This document shows positions 6,862 to 12,540 of a stretch of 12,540 nucleotides of DNA, piece by piece. The notes under the pieces were generated by a model. The model did not search any database. It was not told the origin of the DNA and was given only the letters and a program-made list of their open reading frames with translations. The stretch lies in contig JAGXGU010000099.1 in assembly GCA_024636575.1 (NCBI GenBank), positions 1 to 12,540 on the forward strand, read 5' to 3'. The position numbers and the translations under genes are program-made. Position 1 is the stretch's first letter. Every line of letters starts with the position of its first letter. The DNA comes from Altererythrobacter sp. Lineage in GTDB: Bacteria > Pseudomonadota > Alphaproteobacteria > Sphingomonadales > Sphingomonadaceae.

Positions 6862-7947
6862 TCAGCGTGCCCGCATGGTGTTGCGTGCCAGCCGGCTGAC
6901 CAGCATAGCCAGCCCGGCATGATTGGCCCCGTCATAGGTCGAACCGGCACCCAAATTCGACGATAGCCGCCGATGCGCCTCCGCCAGCGAATGATACGGT
7001 ACGCTGGGCAGCAAATGGTGCAGCGCATGATAGCGCAGCCCCACAGGAGCCCAGATTTCGGCAATGATTCCCGGTGGCGGGACATTGACCGAATCCAGAT
7101 ATTGCGCGGTCACGGTCATCGGCTCGCCATCATTCTCCCACAAATGCGCCACCAGCGTGCGCAATTGGTTGAGTACGGCGGTGAGAGAAAACACGGCCAG
7201 CGCAATCAGCAGCGGCCGCCAGCCGATGAAATAGGTGCTGGCCAATAGCGCAATCGCCCAGAATGATGCGCCCGCTTCCTGCCAGAAAAACCGGCGGCGA
7301 AATTCATCCGCTGGCGGTCGGCGGCGGAAATCGGGATTGATCGAAAGGGCCGAAAACCGCTCCCACACGAATTTGCGAATCGGCGGGATAATCAGTCCAA
7401 GCGGGGTCAGGATGGCATAGCGGATCACCAGCGCCGGCGGTGCCAGCAGCGAAATCAGGATAAACACCGGTAGCGACCACGGCTTCATCAACGCCAGCGG
7501 CAGATATTCGGGGTCTTCCACCGTGCCGTAGCGGGTCCGCGTGTGGTGGATCGTGTGGACCCCTTCATACATCAGCGATGGGGCAAGCATCGGAATCCCG
7601 ATCAGCAGGTTCCAGACGGTGCGGAAACCCGGCAGGGCATTGCGGTGGATATGCGATAATTCGTGGATAAACAGCAGCGCCCGGTACAGCGCCAGCGCCG
7701 CAACTATGCCAAGCAAGATGGCCAGCCAGGTGCTGTCCACCAAAATCGCGGCTGCCAGCGCGGCGTAACCCACACCAGCCGATGCCAGCATGTCCGGCCA
7801 GTAGATTCGCGGATTCGCCTCCGCTATGTCCTTGGTCAGGTCGCGCGCAGCGCGCAGCATTGCCATATCATCGGCAATCGCTTCGCGCGCGGTGCCGGAC
7901 AAGGGGGGCTGGGATCCAGCCACTTTTGCTATGTTATGCGCATTCAT
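6862..7947 (-). CDS. Membrane fatty acid desaturase
   Basis: This is an integral-membrane di-iron desaturase of the FA_desaturase family (361 residues). The three histidine boxes are intact: HELSH (95-99), HTIHHTR (131-137) and HALHH (307-311), with a further His268 in LVAHLWEND. Hydrophobic segments at about 57-92, 111-126, 158-190 and 228-260 give the usual multi-pass fold with the boxes on the cytoplasmic side. Such enzymes insert a double bond into acyl chains using O2 and an electron donor; position and substrate (phospholipid, acyl-CoA, hydroxylated or sphingoid lipid) cannot be read from sequence. The start is ATG 7947 and no strong ribosome site is seen. It converges on lptG and is divergent from the acyltransferase-like gene, which may share lipid-related control. 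Confidence 0.92.
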   Translation of the reverse strand: MNAHNIAKVAGSQPPLSGTAREAIADDMAMLRAARDLTKDIAEANPRIYWPDMLASAGVGYAALAAAILVDSTWLAILLGIVAALALYRALLFIHELSHIHRNALPGFRTVWNLLIGIPMLAPSLMYEGVHTIHHTRTRYGTVEDPEYLPLALMKPWSLPVFILISLLAPPALVIRYAILTPLGLIIPPIRKFVWERFSALSINPDFRRRPPADEFRRRFFWQEAGASFWAIALLASTYFIGWRPLLIALAVFSLTAVLNQLRTLVAHLWENDGEPMTVTAQYLDSVNVPPPGIIAEIWAPVGLRYHALHHLLPSVPYHSLAEAHRRLSSNLGAGSTYDGANHAGLAMLVSRLARNTMRAR

Positions 7948-8008
7948 GAAGAAATCCAGATTTCGATATCGCCAGCAAATAACACCTGGACCGTGGCGCT
8001 AAATCGCC

Positions 8009-8018
8009 TGCAGTGCAA
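8009..8018. promoter_or_regulatory. Isolated TGC-N3-GCA site, PhaR-like, in a divergent promoter region
   Basis: TGCAGTGCAA here is identical to ten bases of the right operator arm of the phasin gene. Read on the minus strand with one flanking base it gives TTGCACTGCAG, which matches the published CTGC-N3-GCAG PhaR consensus at seven of the eight fixed positions. It lies between the divergent desaturase and acyltransferase-like genes, 62 bp upstream of the desaturase start. It is a single site without an inverted partner. Confidence 0.35.
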
Positions 8019-8140
8019 ATTTTTGATGAAATTGTGACTGTGATTGCGGAACGCCGGACCAGAGATCGGAATTGCTGCCCGGCTTGACAAGGCCCGCATC
8101 GCACAAGAGACGAAAACGAAACCTGAACGGGAACCCTTTT

Positions 8141-9298
8141 GTGACTGAAACACCGATCACCATCACCCCGGTATCCGGCAGGAAAGGCCGCGCGGCCTTC
8201 GTGGATCTGGGCCGGAGATTCTCTGCCGATGTGCCCCATTTCGTGCCCCAGTTGCGCAGCGAACAGCTGGAACTGGTCAATCCGGACAAGAATCCTTTTT
8301 TCGAACATGCGCGGGTGCAATTGTTCATCGCCTATCGCGGCGCAGAGCCAGTGGGGCGGATCTCTGCCCAGATCGACGAGCTGGCCCTCGCCATTCCGCC
8401 ACAGCAGGGCATGGGGCCGGGAACCGGTATGTTCGGCTATTACGATGCGGCGGACAGGCAGGTTGGCGATGCATTGCTGGCCGCGGCAGAGGGTTGGCTG
8501 CGCGAACAGGGCATGACCCGGGTACTGGGCCCGATATCGATGTCGATCTGGGAAGAACCCGGCCTGCTGGTGCGCGGCCATGACCATGCGCCGATGCTGA
8601 TGATGGGCCATCATCCAGCGCATTACCAAGGCTGGATCGAAGGCGCAGGATACGCTCCGGCCAAGAAATTGGTTACCTATGATTTGCCGATCGGTAGCCA
8701 TTTCCCGCCGTTGGTCGAACGCATTGTGAAGTCGGGCGAGCGCAACAAACGGATCAGGATCCGCCCGGTCGACAAATCTAAGTTCGAAGACGAAGTGCGG
8801 ATCATCCTGCACATCCTCAACGATGCATGGTCGGACAATTGGGGTTTTGTGCCATTTACCGAAACTGAAATTTCCTATGCCGCGAGAAAGATGCTGCCAC
8901 TCATCCATCCCGAACTGGTGCGAATTGCCGAACTGGACGGTCGGCCGGTAGCGTTCATGATCACTTTTCCCGATGTGAACGAGGCACTGGTCCAGACAGG
9001 CGGAAAGCTGCTTCCCTTCGGCTGGCTGACCCTGCTGCGCTGGATCCGCAAGCCGCGCGGCAAGCACATGCGCGTGCCGCTGATGGGCGTGCTCAAGGAA
9101 TATCATAATTCCCGGCTTGCCAGCCAGCTGGCGTTCATGATGATCGAACTAATTCGCCAGGAAGCGGTGGGCACATTCGGAGCAACGCGTGCGGAAATCG
9201 GGTGGATATTGGACGATAATCAAGGAATGATCGCAATCGCCGATACAATTGGCGGTACTATAAATCGAGAATATCTGATATACCAGAAAGCACTGTAA
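8141..9298 (+). CDS. GNAT-fold acyltransferase-like protein (YghO family)
   Basis: The 385-residue protein resembles the large alphaproteobacterial GNAT-like family that includes E. coli YghO. Seen: an N-terminal ITPVSGRKG...FVDLGRRF and VPHFVPQLR (31-39), NPFFEHARVQLFIAYRGAEPVGRISAQID (51-79), a LGPISMSIWEEPGLLV core (129-144) and MMGHHPAHY (154-162). A second GNAT-like half follows, with AFMITFPDVNEAL and a C-terminal W-I-L-DDN segment. One sphingolipid N-acyltransferase (bacterial ceramide synthase of Caulobacter) is a GNAT-type protein, and sphingomonads make ceramides, so an N-acyl transfer role is possible but not shown. The start GTG 8141 has GGGA (8129-8132) 8 nt upstream; the longer TTG 8072 frame adds an unlikely basic leader. 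No signal peptide or membrane segment. Divergent from the desaturase gene. Confidence 0.72.
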   Translation: MTETPITITPVSGRKGRAAFVDLGRRFSADVPHFVPQLRSEQLELVNPDKNPFFEHARVQLFIAYRGAEPVGRISAQIDELALAIPPQQGMGPGTGMFGYYDAADRQVGDALLAAAEGWLREQGMTRVLGPISMSIWEEPGLLVRGHDHAPMLMMGHHPAHYQGWIEGAGYAPAKKLVTYDLPIGSHFPPLVERIVKSGERNKRIRIRPVDKSKFEDEVRIILHILNDAWSDNWGFVPFTETEISYAARKMLPLIHPELVRIAELDGRPVAFMITFPDVNEALVQTGGKLLPFGWLTLLRWIRKPRGKHMRVPLMGVLKEYHNSRLASQLAFMMIELIRQEAVGTFGATRAEIGWILDDNQGMIAIADTIGGTINREYLIYQKAL

Positions 9299-9352
9299 AT
9301 TGCTGTGAAGAAATAGCTCGTCGATGTTTTAGGCAAGATAGAGCGATGAAAC

Positions 9353-9370
9353 GGTTCTCTCGCGGGAACC
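9353..9370 (+). terminator. Weak hairpin after the acyltransferase-like gene
   Basis: GGTTCTC (9353-9359) pairs with GGGAACC (9364-9370) over 7 bp, including one G-U pair, around a TCGC loop. Only a loose T-rich stretch (ACTTTTG) follows, so termination would be weak. It overlaps the GGAAC element of the putative promoter of the next gene. Confidence 0.25.
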
Positions 9371-9390
9371 ATGATTACTTTTGTAATGTT
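9365..9390 (+). promoter_or_regulatory. Candidate sigma-EcfG promoter of the stand-alone receiver gene
   Basis: GGAAC (9365-9369), 17 bp, then TGTT (9387-9390) differs from the sigma-EcfG pattern GGAAC-N16/17-CGTT at a single base of the -10. It would start a leader of about 80 nt before GTG 9477. That leader contains a CCCGGC/GCCGGG hairpin (9412-9432) and repeated TGGCCGA. The location before a likely stress-response gene supports it; the mismatch and the overlap with a hairpin count against it. Confidence 0.4.
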
Positions 9391-9476
9391 TGTAACGTTG
9401 CGTTTATCAAACCCGGCTTGTTGGTGGCCGGGCCAATGGCCGATGGTGGCCGAATTGCCCATGGAGAAAGCGGACT

Positions 9477-9929
9477 GTGACAAAATCCTTGCGGCCTAGT
9501 GCGAAGATACCGGAGAAGCGCGAGATACCGGCCGGCTTCGGACGTATCCTGGTCGTGGAAGATGACGGTCTGCTGGCAATGGCCATAGAACAGGCGCTGC
9601 TCGATGCCGGGGCAGGTGAAGTGGTGCTATGCAATTCCACCGATACCGCCTTGGCAGCCTTGCGGGTCAAACGGCCCGATGCAATCGTGCTCGATGTCCA
9701 TCTGGCAGATCGCGATGATGGTTGGGCGATTGCGGAACTGGTCGATGATATCGGGCCCAATCCGCCACGGATTGTATTTTCCACCGGCGCGCCGCAGGAT
9801 ATTCCGCCGAAAATCGCGGAAATGGGACCAATTTTGGTGAAACCTTATGATCCGGCAGATTTGATCGAGGCCATTCGCGGCCCGCAGCGCACTGGATTAT
9901 TCTCCCTTCTGCGCCGTACCGCGCAATAG
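9477..9929 (+). CDS. Single-domain response regulator, SdrG/FATGUY-like
   Basis: The 150-residue protein is a receiver domain with no output domain. Acidic pocket Glu28-Asp29-Asp30, phosphoacceptor Asp73 (VLDVHLADRDDGW), Thr103 in FSTG and Lys122 in VKPY are all present. The F-S-T-G and K-P-Y motifs place it near the atypical FATGUY receivers, among them SdrG of Sphingomonas, which takes phosphate from the HWE kinases of the general stress response and is needed for full PhyR activation. Here the FATGUY motif reads FSTGAP, so the position of the hydrophobic-Tyr pair is changed. A 20-residue N-terminal and a short C-terminal basic extension (LFSLLRRTAQ) flank the domain. GTG 9477 has GGAG 10 nt upstream. 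Its position upstream of phyR supports the role; SdrG orthology itself is inferred. Confidence 0.85.
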   Translation: MTKSLRPSAKIPEKREIPAGFGRILVVEDDGLLAMAIEQALLDAGAGEVVLCNSTDTALAALRVKRPDAIVLDVHLADRDDGWAIAELVDDIGPNPPRIVFSTGAPQDIPPKIAEMGPILVKPYDPADLIEAIRGPQRTGLFSLLRRTAQ

Positions 9930-9974
9930 GGATCCTGGCATTGCTTCCAAAGGAGTAAGGCGCCACCTGGATAC

Positions 9975-10015
9975 AAAAAAAGGGGCCTCCGAACTCGCTT
10001 GGGAGTGGAGGCCCC
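9975..10015 (-). terminator. Minus-strand intrinsic terminator of the candidate sRNA
   Basis: On the minus strand GGGGCCTCC (10015-10007) pairs perfectly with GGAGGCCCC (9990-9982). An inner ACTC/GAGT stem extends it, with a 6-nt loop, and seven Ts follow at 9981-9975. On the plus strand there is no T-run, so the orientation is clear. No minus-strand protein gene lies upstream to need it, because phyR and the receiver gene both point rightwards. Confidence 0.85.
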
Positions 10016-10070
10016 GGGGGATCATATCACTGGCCGTTTGGACGGGAGGGGGGTCGCGGCCAGTGACATA
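9975..10070 (-). ncRNA. Candidate small RNA with an anti-Shine-Dalgarno loop, between the receiver gene and phyR
   Basis: Read on the minus strand, about 95 nt hold two hairpins in series. The first (arms 10057-10066 and 10027-10036) is a perfect 10-bp stem, TCACTGGCCG type, whose 20-nt loop can close a further GAC/GTC pair to leave CCCCCTCCC exposed. The second is an intrinsic terminator with seven Ts. CCCCCUCCC is one base from CCUCCUCCC, the exposed anti-SD motif of several alphaproteobacterial sRNAs (suhB/alpha-r14 and CcsR types). A GGAAC-N17-CATT promoter-like element ends 5-10 nt before the expected 5' end. No ORF with coding features fits this interval. The structure is seen directly; transcription, targets and stress control are inferred. 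Confidence 0.6.
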
Positions 10071-10075
10071 ATCTA

Positions 10076-10101
10076 AATGCCCCGACACACAGTCCGGTTC
10101 C
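10076..10101 (-). promoter_or_regulatory. Candidate sigma-EcfG-like promoter of the sRNA
   Basis: On the minus strand GGAAC (10101-10097) is followed by 17 nt and CATT (10079-10076). This is one base off the CGTT -10 of the sigma-EcfG pattern. The predicted start near 10068 falls just before the first hairpin of the candidate sRNA. Confidence 0.45.
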
Positions 10102-10207
10102 CGGCGGAATGAAAAATGTGAAAAAATATCTGACAGGCACGGCCAGCGGCCCTATCAAGCTGCCAGTCCTGTCAACATCGCAAACGCAACGCACCCGGTA
10201 ACAGAGC

Positions 10208-10232
10208 GGAACCTAACCGGGTTGAATGCGTT
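10208..10232 (+). promoter_or_regulatory. Sigma-EcfG promoter of phyR
   Basis: GGAAC (10208-10212), 16 bp, CGTT (10229-10232) is a perfect match to the promoter pattern of the general stress response sigma factor. The start would fall near 10240, about 25 nt before the phyR ATG. It implies positive feedback: free EcfG raises PhyR, which releases more EcfG from NepR. Confidence 0.85.
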
Positions 10233-10264
10233 AAATGGCGGCAAATTAAGACGGAAGGGTTATC

Positions 10265-11059
10265 ATGTCATTGGGCGATCAAGTCGCGAAGAATATCCCC
10301 TATTTGCGGCGCTATGCGCGCGCGCTTACGGGCTCTCAGAATACCGGTGATGCCTTCGTTCAAGCCACATTGGAGGCCGCCCTGGCCGATGACGATCTGC
10401 GGGAGACGCTGGCCAGTGGCCGCGTTCCGCTATATCGTGCGTTCAACAAGGTCTGGTCCAGCGCCTATCTGGAAATTGCCGGCAGCAGCGCAGGAAAAAG
10501 CGAGCATGAGGTCGCAGCGAATATGCGTCTCAGGGCGGTTACTCCGCTTAACCGCCAGGCCCTGTTACTGACCACGCTTGAAGATTTCTCGATCGAGGAA
10601 ACCGGCATGATCATGGACATGGATCCGTCCGACGTAACTGCCTTGGTGCAGGAAGCCGTTGACGAGATCGAGCGGGAAACAACCACCAATGTGCTGATTA
10701 TCGAAGATGAACCCCTGATTTCCATGCAATTGGAAGATCTGGTGACATCGCTCGGCCACGAAATTTGCGGCACGGCAGCAACCCGCACGCAAGCTCAGGC
10801 AGTTGTCGCAGAGCGGACCCCTGGCCTGGTGCTGGCCGATATCCAGCTGGCAGACGGGTCCTCCGGCCTGGATGCAGTGGATGATATTCTGGCGATCGGC
10901 AGTGTTCCGGTGATTTTCATCACCGCCTATCCCGAGCGCTTGCTGACCGGCGACCGGCCCGAGCCGACCTATCTGGTGACCAAGCCTTTTCAGGAAGCTA
11001 CAGTTCGGGCCGCAATTTCCCAGGCATTGTTTTTCGGATCGAGCCGCCCGCTGGACTGA
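10265..11059 (+). CDS. phyR: General stress response regulator PhyR (sigma-like domain plus receiver)
   Basis: PhyR is the anti-anti-sigma switch of the alphaproteobacterial general stress response: when phosphorylated it binds NepR through its sigma-like domain and frees sigma EcfG. The 264-residue protein has the expected order: sigma2-like helices (about 5-60), sigma4-like region (about 90-137), then a receiver (142-258). Receiver residues Glu147-Asp148, phosphoacceptor Asp192 (LADIQLADG), Thr220 (FITAYPE) and Lys240 (VTKPF) are all present. GGAAGGG ends 5 nt before ATG 10265. A perfect sigma-EcfG promoter precedes it. Unlike many relatives, no nepR or ecfG gene adjoins it in this window; its neighbours are the receiver protein, the candidate sRNA and a convergent HWE kinase. 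Confidence 0.97.
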   Translation: MSLGDQVAKNIPYLRRYARALTGSQNTGDAFVQATLEAALADDDLRETLASGRVPLYRAFNKVWSSAYLEIAGSSAGKSEHEVAANMRLRAVTPLNRQALLLTTLEDFSIEETGMIMDMDPSDVTALVQEAVDEIERETTTNVLIIEDEPLISMQLEDLVTSLGHEICGTAATRTQAQAVVAERTPGLVLADIQLADGSSGLDAVDDILAIGSVPVIFITAYPERLLTGDRPEPTYLVTKPFQEATVRAAISQALFFGSSRPLD

Positions 11060-11089
11060 TCACAAACGGCCAGCGCGGGCCGCAGGGCA

Positions 11090-12540
11090 TCAGCGTCTGG
11101 CGCGGATTGCAAAATCACTGGGTGTGCGAACGGGTACAGTAATCACGCAGCGCACACCCTCTGGCGCGAAATCCAGCTCTACCGGTCGTTTCAGTTCATG
11201 GGCGACGATTTTTTCGATCAGGTCGGTTCCGAAACCGCGTTTGCGGGTGGCCGGCACGGGCGGCCCGCCCGATTCCTGCCAAACCACCCGCACCGCATCG
11301 TCTTCCAGTGTCCAGCTGATCGAAACCCGTCCGCCATTCGCCCCCAATGCGCCGTATTTTGCGGCGTTGGTGGCAAGTTCGTGAATCGTCAGGCCAAGCG
11401 ACAAAGCGTCGTTTGGGGCAAGATTTACCGGCGGCCCTTCTACTGACAAAACTTCTCCGCTGCCTCTGTATGGTGCCAATTCGGCATCCACCACGGCAGC
11501 AATCGGAGTTGCGCCCCATTCGGACTGGGTGAGCAGGTCATGGGTGGCGGACAGCGCCCTGATACGCCCTTCGATCCCTTGCGCGAATTCATCCAGATCC
11601 CTGGCCCGCCGCCGGGTCAGGGCAATAATCGACAATACATTGGCCAGAGTATTCTTGACCCGGTGATTGAGCTCACGGGTCAGGGAATCGCGGATTGATT
11701 GCTGTTCCCGCAGCCAGTCGAGCGATGCACGGTCTTCCAGCATCTGCTGACTTAGCAGGCGGGCCACGATCATCAGCAAGCTGGCAACCATGAGGCCGAA
11801 GATCAGCGTAGCCATGGACAATTGCGAAAGCGATCCGTCGAGCGCCGATTCTACCTCCAGCACCATCGGCCGGTTCGCAATCTTCAGCGGCGCGGCGATG
11901 ACAGCGCCAGTCGAACCCGCAGAGGGGATTTCTGCCATCAGGTTTTCCGGCGCAATTTTCCCGTTATAAAGGCGAACGCCGCTTTGGCCCGCAATTTCGG
12001 GTTCCACGACCGATTCAAGGAATTCCTGGCCGTTGAACGGGGTATAGAAAAAACCCTTCAATGACCGGGCAACACCGCCGTCGCCGCGCTCGCGGCTGTC
12101 CAATACGGATATATAAATCAGGAAGCCGACAGTCGAACCATCCCCGCCCTTCTGAACCAGCGAAATCTTTCCGCTTGCGACAGGGCGACCAGTCCGTTCT
12201 GATTCGTCCATCGCATCACGCCGGACAGCATTCGAATACATATCGAAGCCCAGAGCATCACGGTTGGGCCCGGTCTGAGGCTGCAAAAAGGTTACCGGTA
12301 CGATCCATTTACGGCTGCCGTCATAGGGAGGGAATACAGCCCTGCCGCCAGGCGCGCTGATGGCCATACGCCGTTCGTAATTTTCCAGATCTTCGGGCTT
12401 TACGGCCTCTGCCCAACCCATGCCGAACGAGCCGCGATAGCCGCTATCAATCCGTAATTCATTGACGAACCGGCGGAACAGCGGTTCTTCGACCTTTTCA
12501 ACCGTGCTGAACAGAGCCGCACCGGCACGCAGGTAGGCGA
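11090..12540 (-). CDS. CHASE-domain HWE-family sensor histidine kinase, 5' end outside the window
   Basis: The frame is open to the window edge, giving 482 visible residues and lacking the N-terminus. The visible part starts inside a periplasmic CHASE sensor domain (LRAGAALFS onward, including the GMGWAEAV segment), followed by a membrane segment (SMATLIFGLMVASLLMIVARLL, coded near 11755-11818). The kinase core has the phosphoacceptor His in RELNHRVKN (His codon 11663-11665), the N-box HELATNAAKYGAL and the W-x-E signature WQESGG that defines HWE kinases. Such kinases feed phosphate to PhyR (and SdrG) in sphingomonads and Caulobacter (PhyK, Pak types). Its stop is 30 nt from the convergent phyR stop, which supports a role upstream of PhyR. 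A small CGGCC/GGCCG hairpin (11067-11082) without a U-run lies between the stops. The ligand of the CHASE domain is unknown. Confidence 0.95.
   Translation of the reverse strand, partial: AYLRAGAALFSTVEKVEEPLFRRFVNELRIDSGYRGSFGMGWAEAVKPEDLENYERRMAISAPGGRAVFPPYDGSRKWIVPVTFLQPQTGPNRDALGFDMYSNAVRRDAMDESERTGRPVASGKISLVQKGGDGSTVGFLIYISVLDSRERGDGGVARSLKGFFYTPFNGQEFLESVVEPEIAGQSGVRLYNGKIAPENLMAEIPSAGSTGAVIAAPLKIANRPMVLEVESALDGSLSQLSMATLIFGLMVASLLMIVARLLSQQMLEDRASLDWLREQQSIRDSLTRELNHRVKNTLANVLSIIALTRRRARDLDEFAQGIEGRIRALSATHDLLTQSEWGATPIAAVVDAELAPYRGSGEVLSVEGPPVNLAPNDALSLGLTIHELATNAAKYGALGANGGRVSISWTLEDDAVRVVWQESGGPPVPATRKRGFGTDLIEKIVAHELKRPVELDFAPEGVRCVITVPVRTPSDFAIRARR

Noticed and set aside
8048..8074. 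GGAAC upstream of the acyltransferase-like gene as a sigma-EcfG promoter
   Set aside because: At 16 or 17 bp downstream the sequence is GAAT or AATT, not CGTT.
8084..8112. TTGACA at 8084-8089 as a -35 element
   Set aside because: The matching -10 position reads GAGACG, and the start codon is only 29 nt further on.
9897..10088. A 63-codon minus-strand frame between the receiver gene and phyR, considered as a possible nepR
   Set aside because: It has no NepR-like helices, runs through the terminator hairpin, and has no ribosome site. The interval is better read as an RNA gene.
11067..11082. CGGCC/GGCCG hairpin between the convergent phyR and kinase stops as a bidirectional terminator
   Set aside because: Only 5 bp of stem and no T-run on either strand.

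Overview
The window reads as chromosomal DNA of an alphaproteobacterium, most likely a sphingomonad (Erythrobacteraceae/Sphingomonadaceae). The pointers are a PhyR-type general stress response with an HWE kinase, a class I PHA synthase next to a lysine/alanine-rich phasin, ClpS with a long N-terminal extension, and lptF-lptG. Base composition and codon use look even throughout. I see no insertion sequence, phage gene, tRNA, rRNA or CRISPR.

Left part (1-4371): the 5' end of a PLP aminotransferase on the minus strand diverges from phaC, followed by a phasin gene and clpS. The phasin promoter is framed by two perfect 18-bp inverted-repeat arms with TGC-N3-GCA cores, very probably PhaR-type operators, so granule coat production should respond to PHA. 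A strong intrinsic terminator separates the phasin gene from clpS. The phasin gene also has an internal start with a good ribosome binding site at the junction between its basic N-terminal region and its phasin domain.

Middle (4372-9298): lptF and lptG form a two-gene operon for LPS export. It converges on a membrane fatty acid desaturase gene (minus). Divergent from the desaturase is a GNAT-fold acyltransferase-like gene. The intergenic region between these last two holds one isolated TGC-N3-GCA site like those at the phasin gene.

Right part (9299-12540) is a general-stress-response island: a stand-alone receiver protein of the SdrG/FATGUY kind, phyR, and a convergent CHASE-domain HWE histidine kinase cut by the window end. 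GGAAC-N16-CGTT, the sigma-EcfG promoter pattern, lies just before phyR. Near-matches precede the receiver gene and lie on the minus strand between the two genes. The minus-strand one points at an unannotated structured element of about 95 nt: a stem-loop presenting CCCCCUCCC (anti-Shine-Dalgarno-like), then a textbook intrinsic terminator. I propose it as a stress-induced small RNA. It is the most interesting unexplained item here. nepR and ecfG themselves are not in the window.
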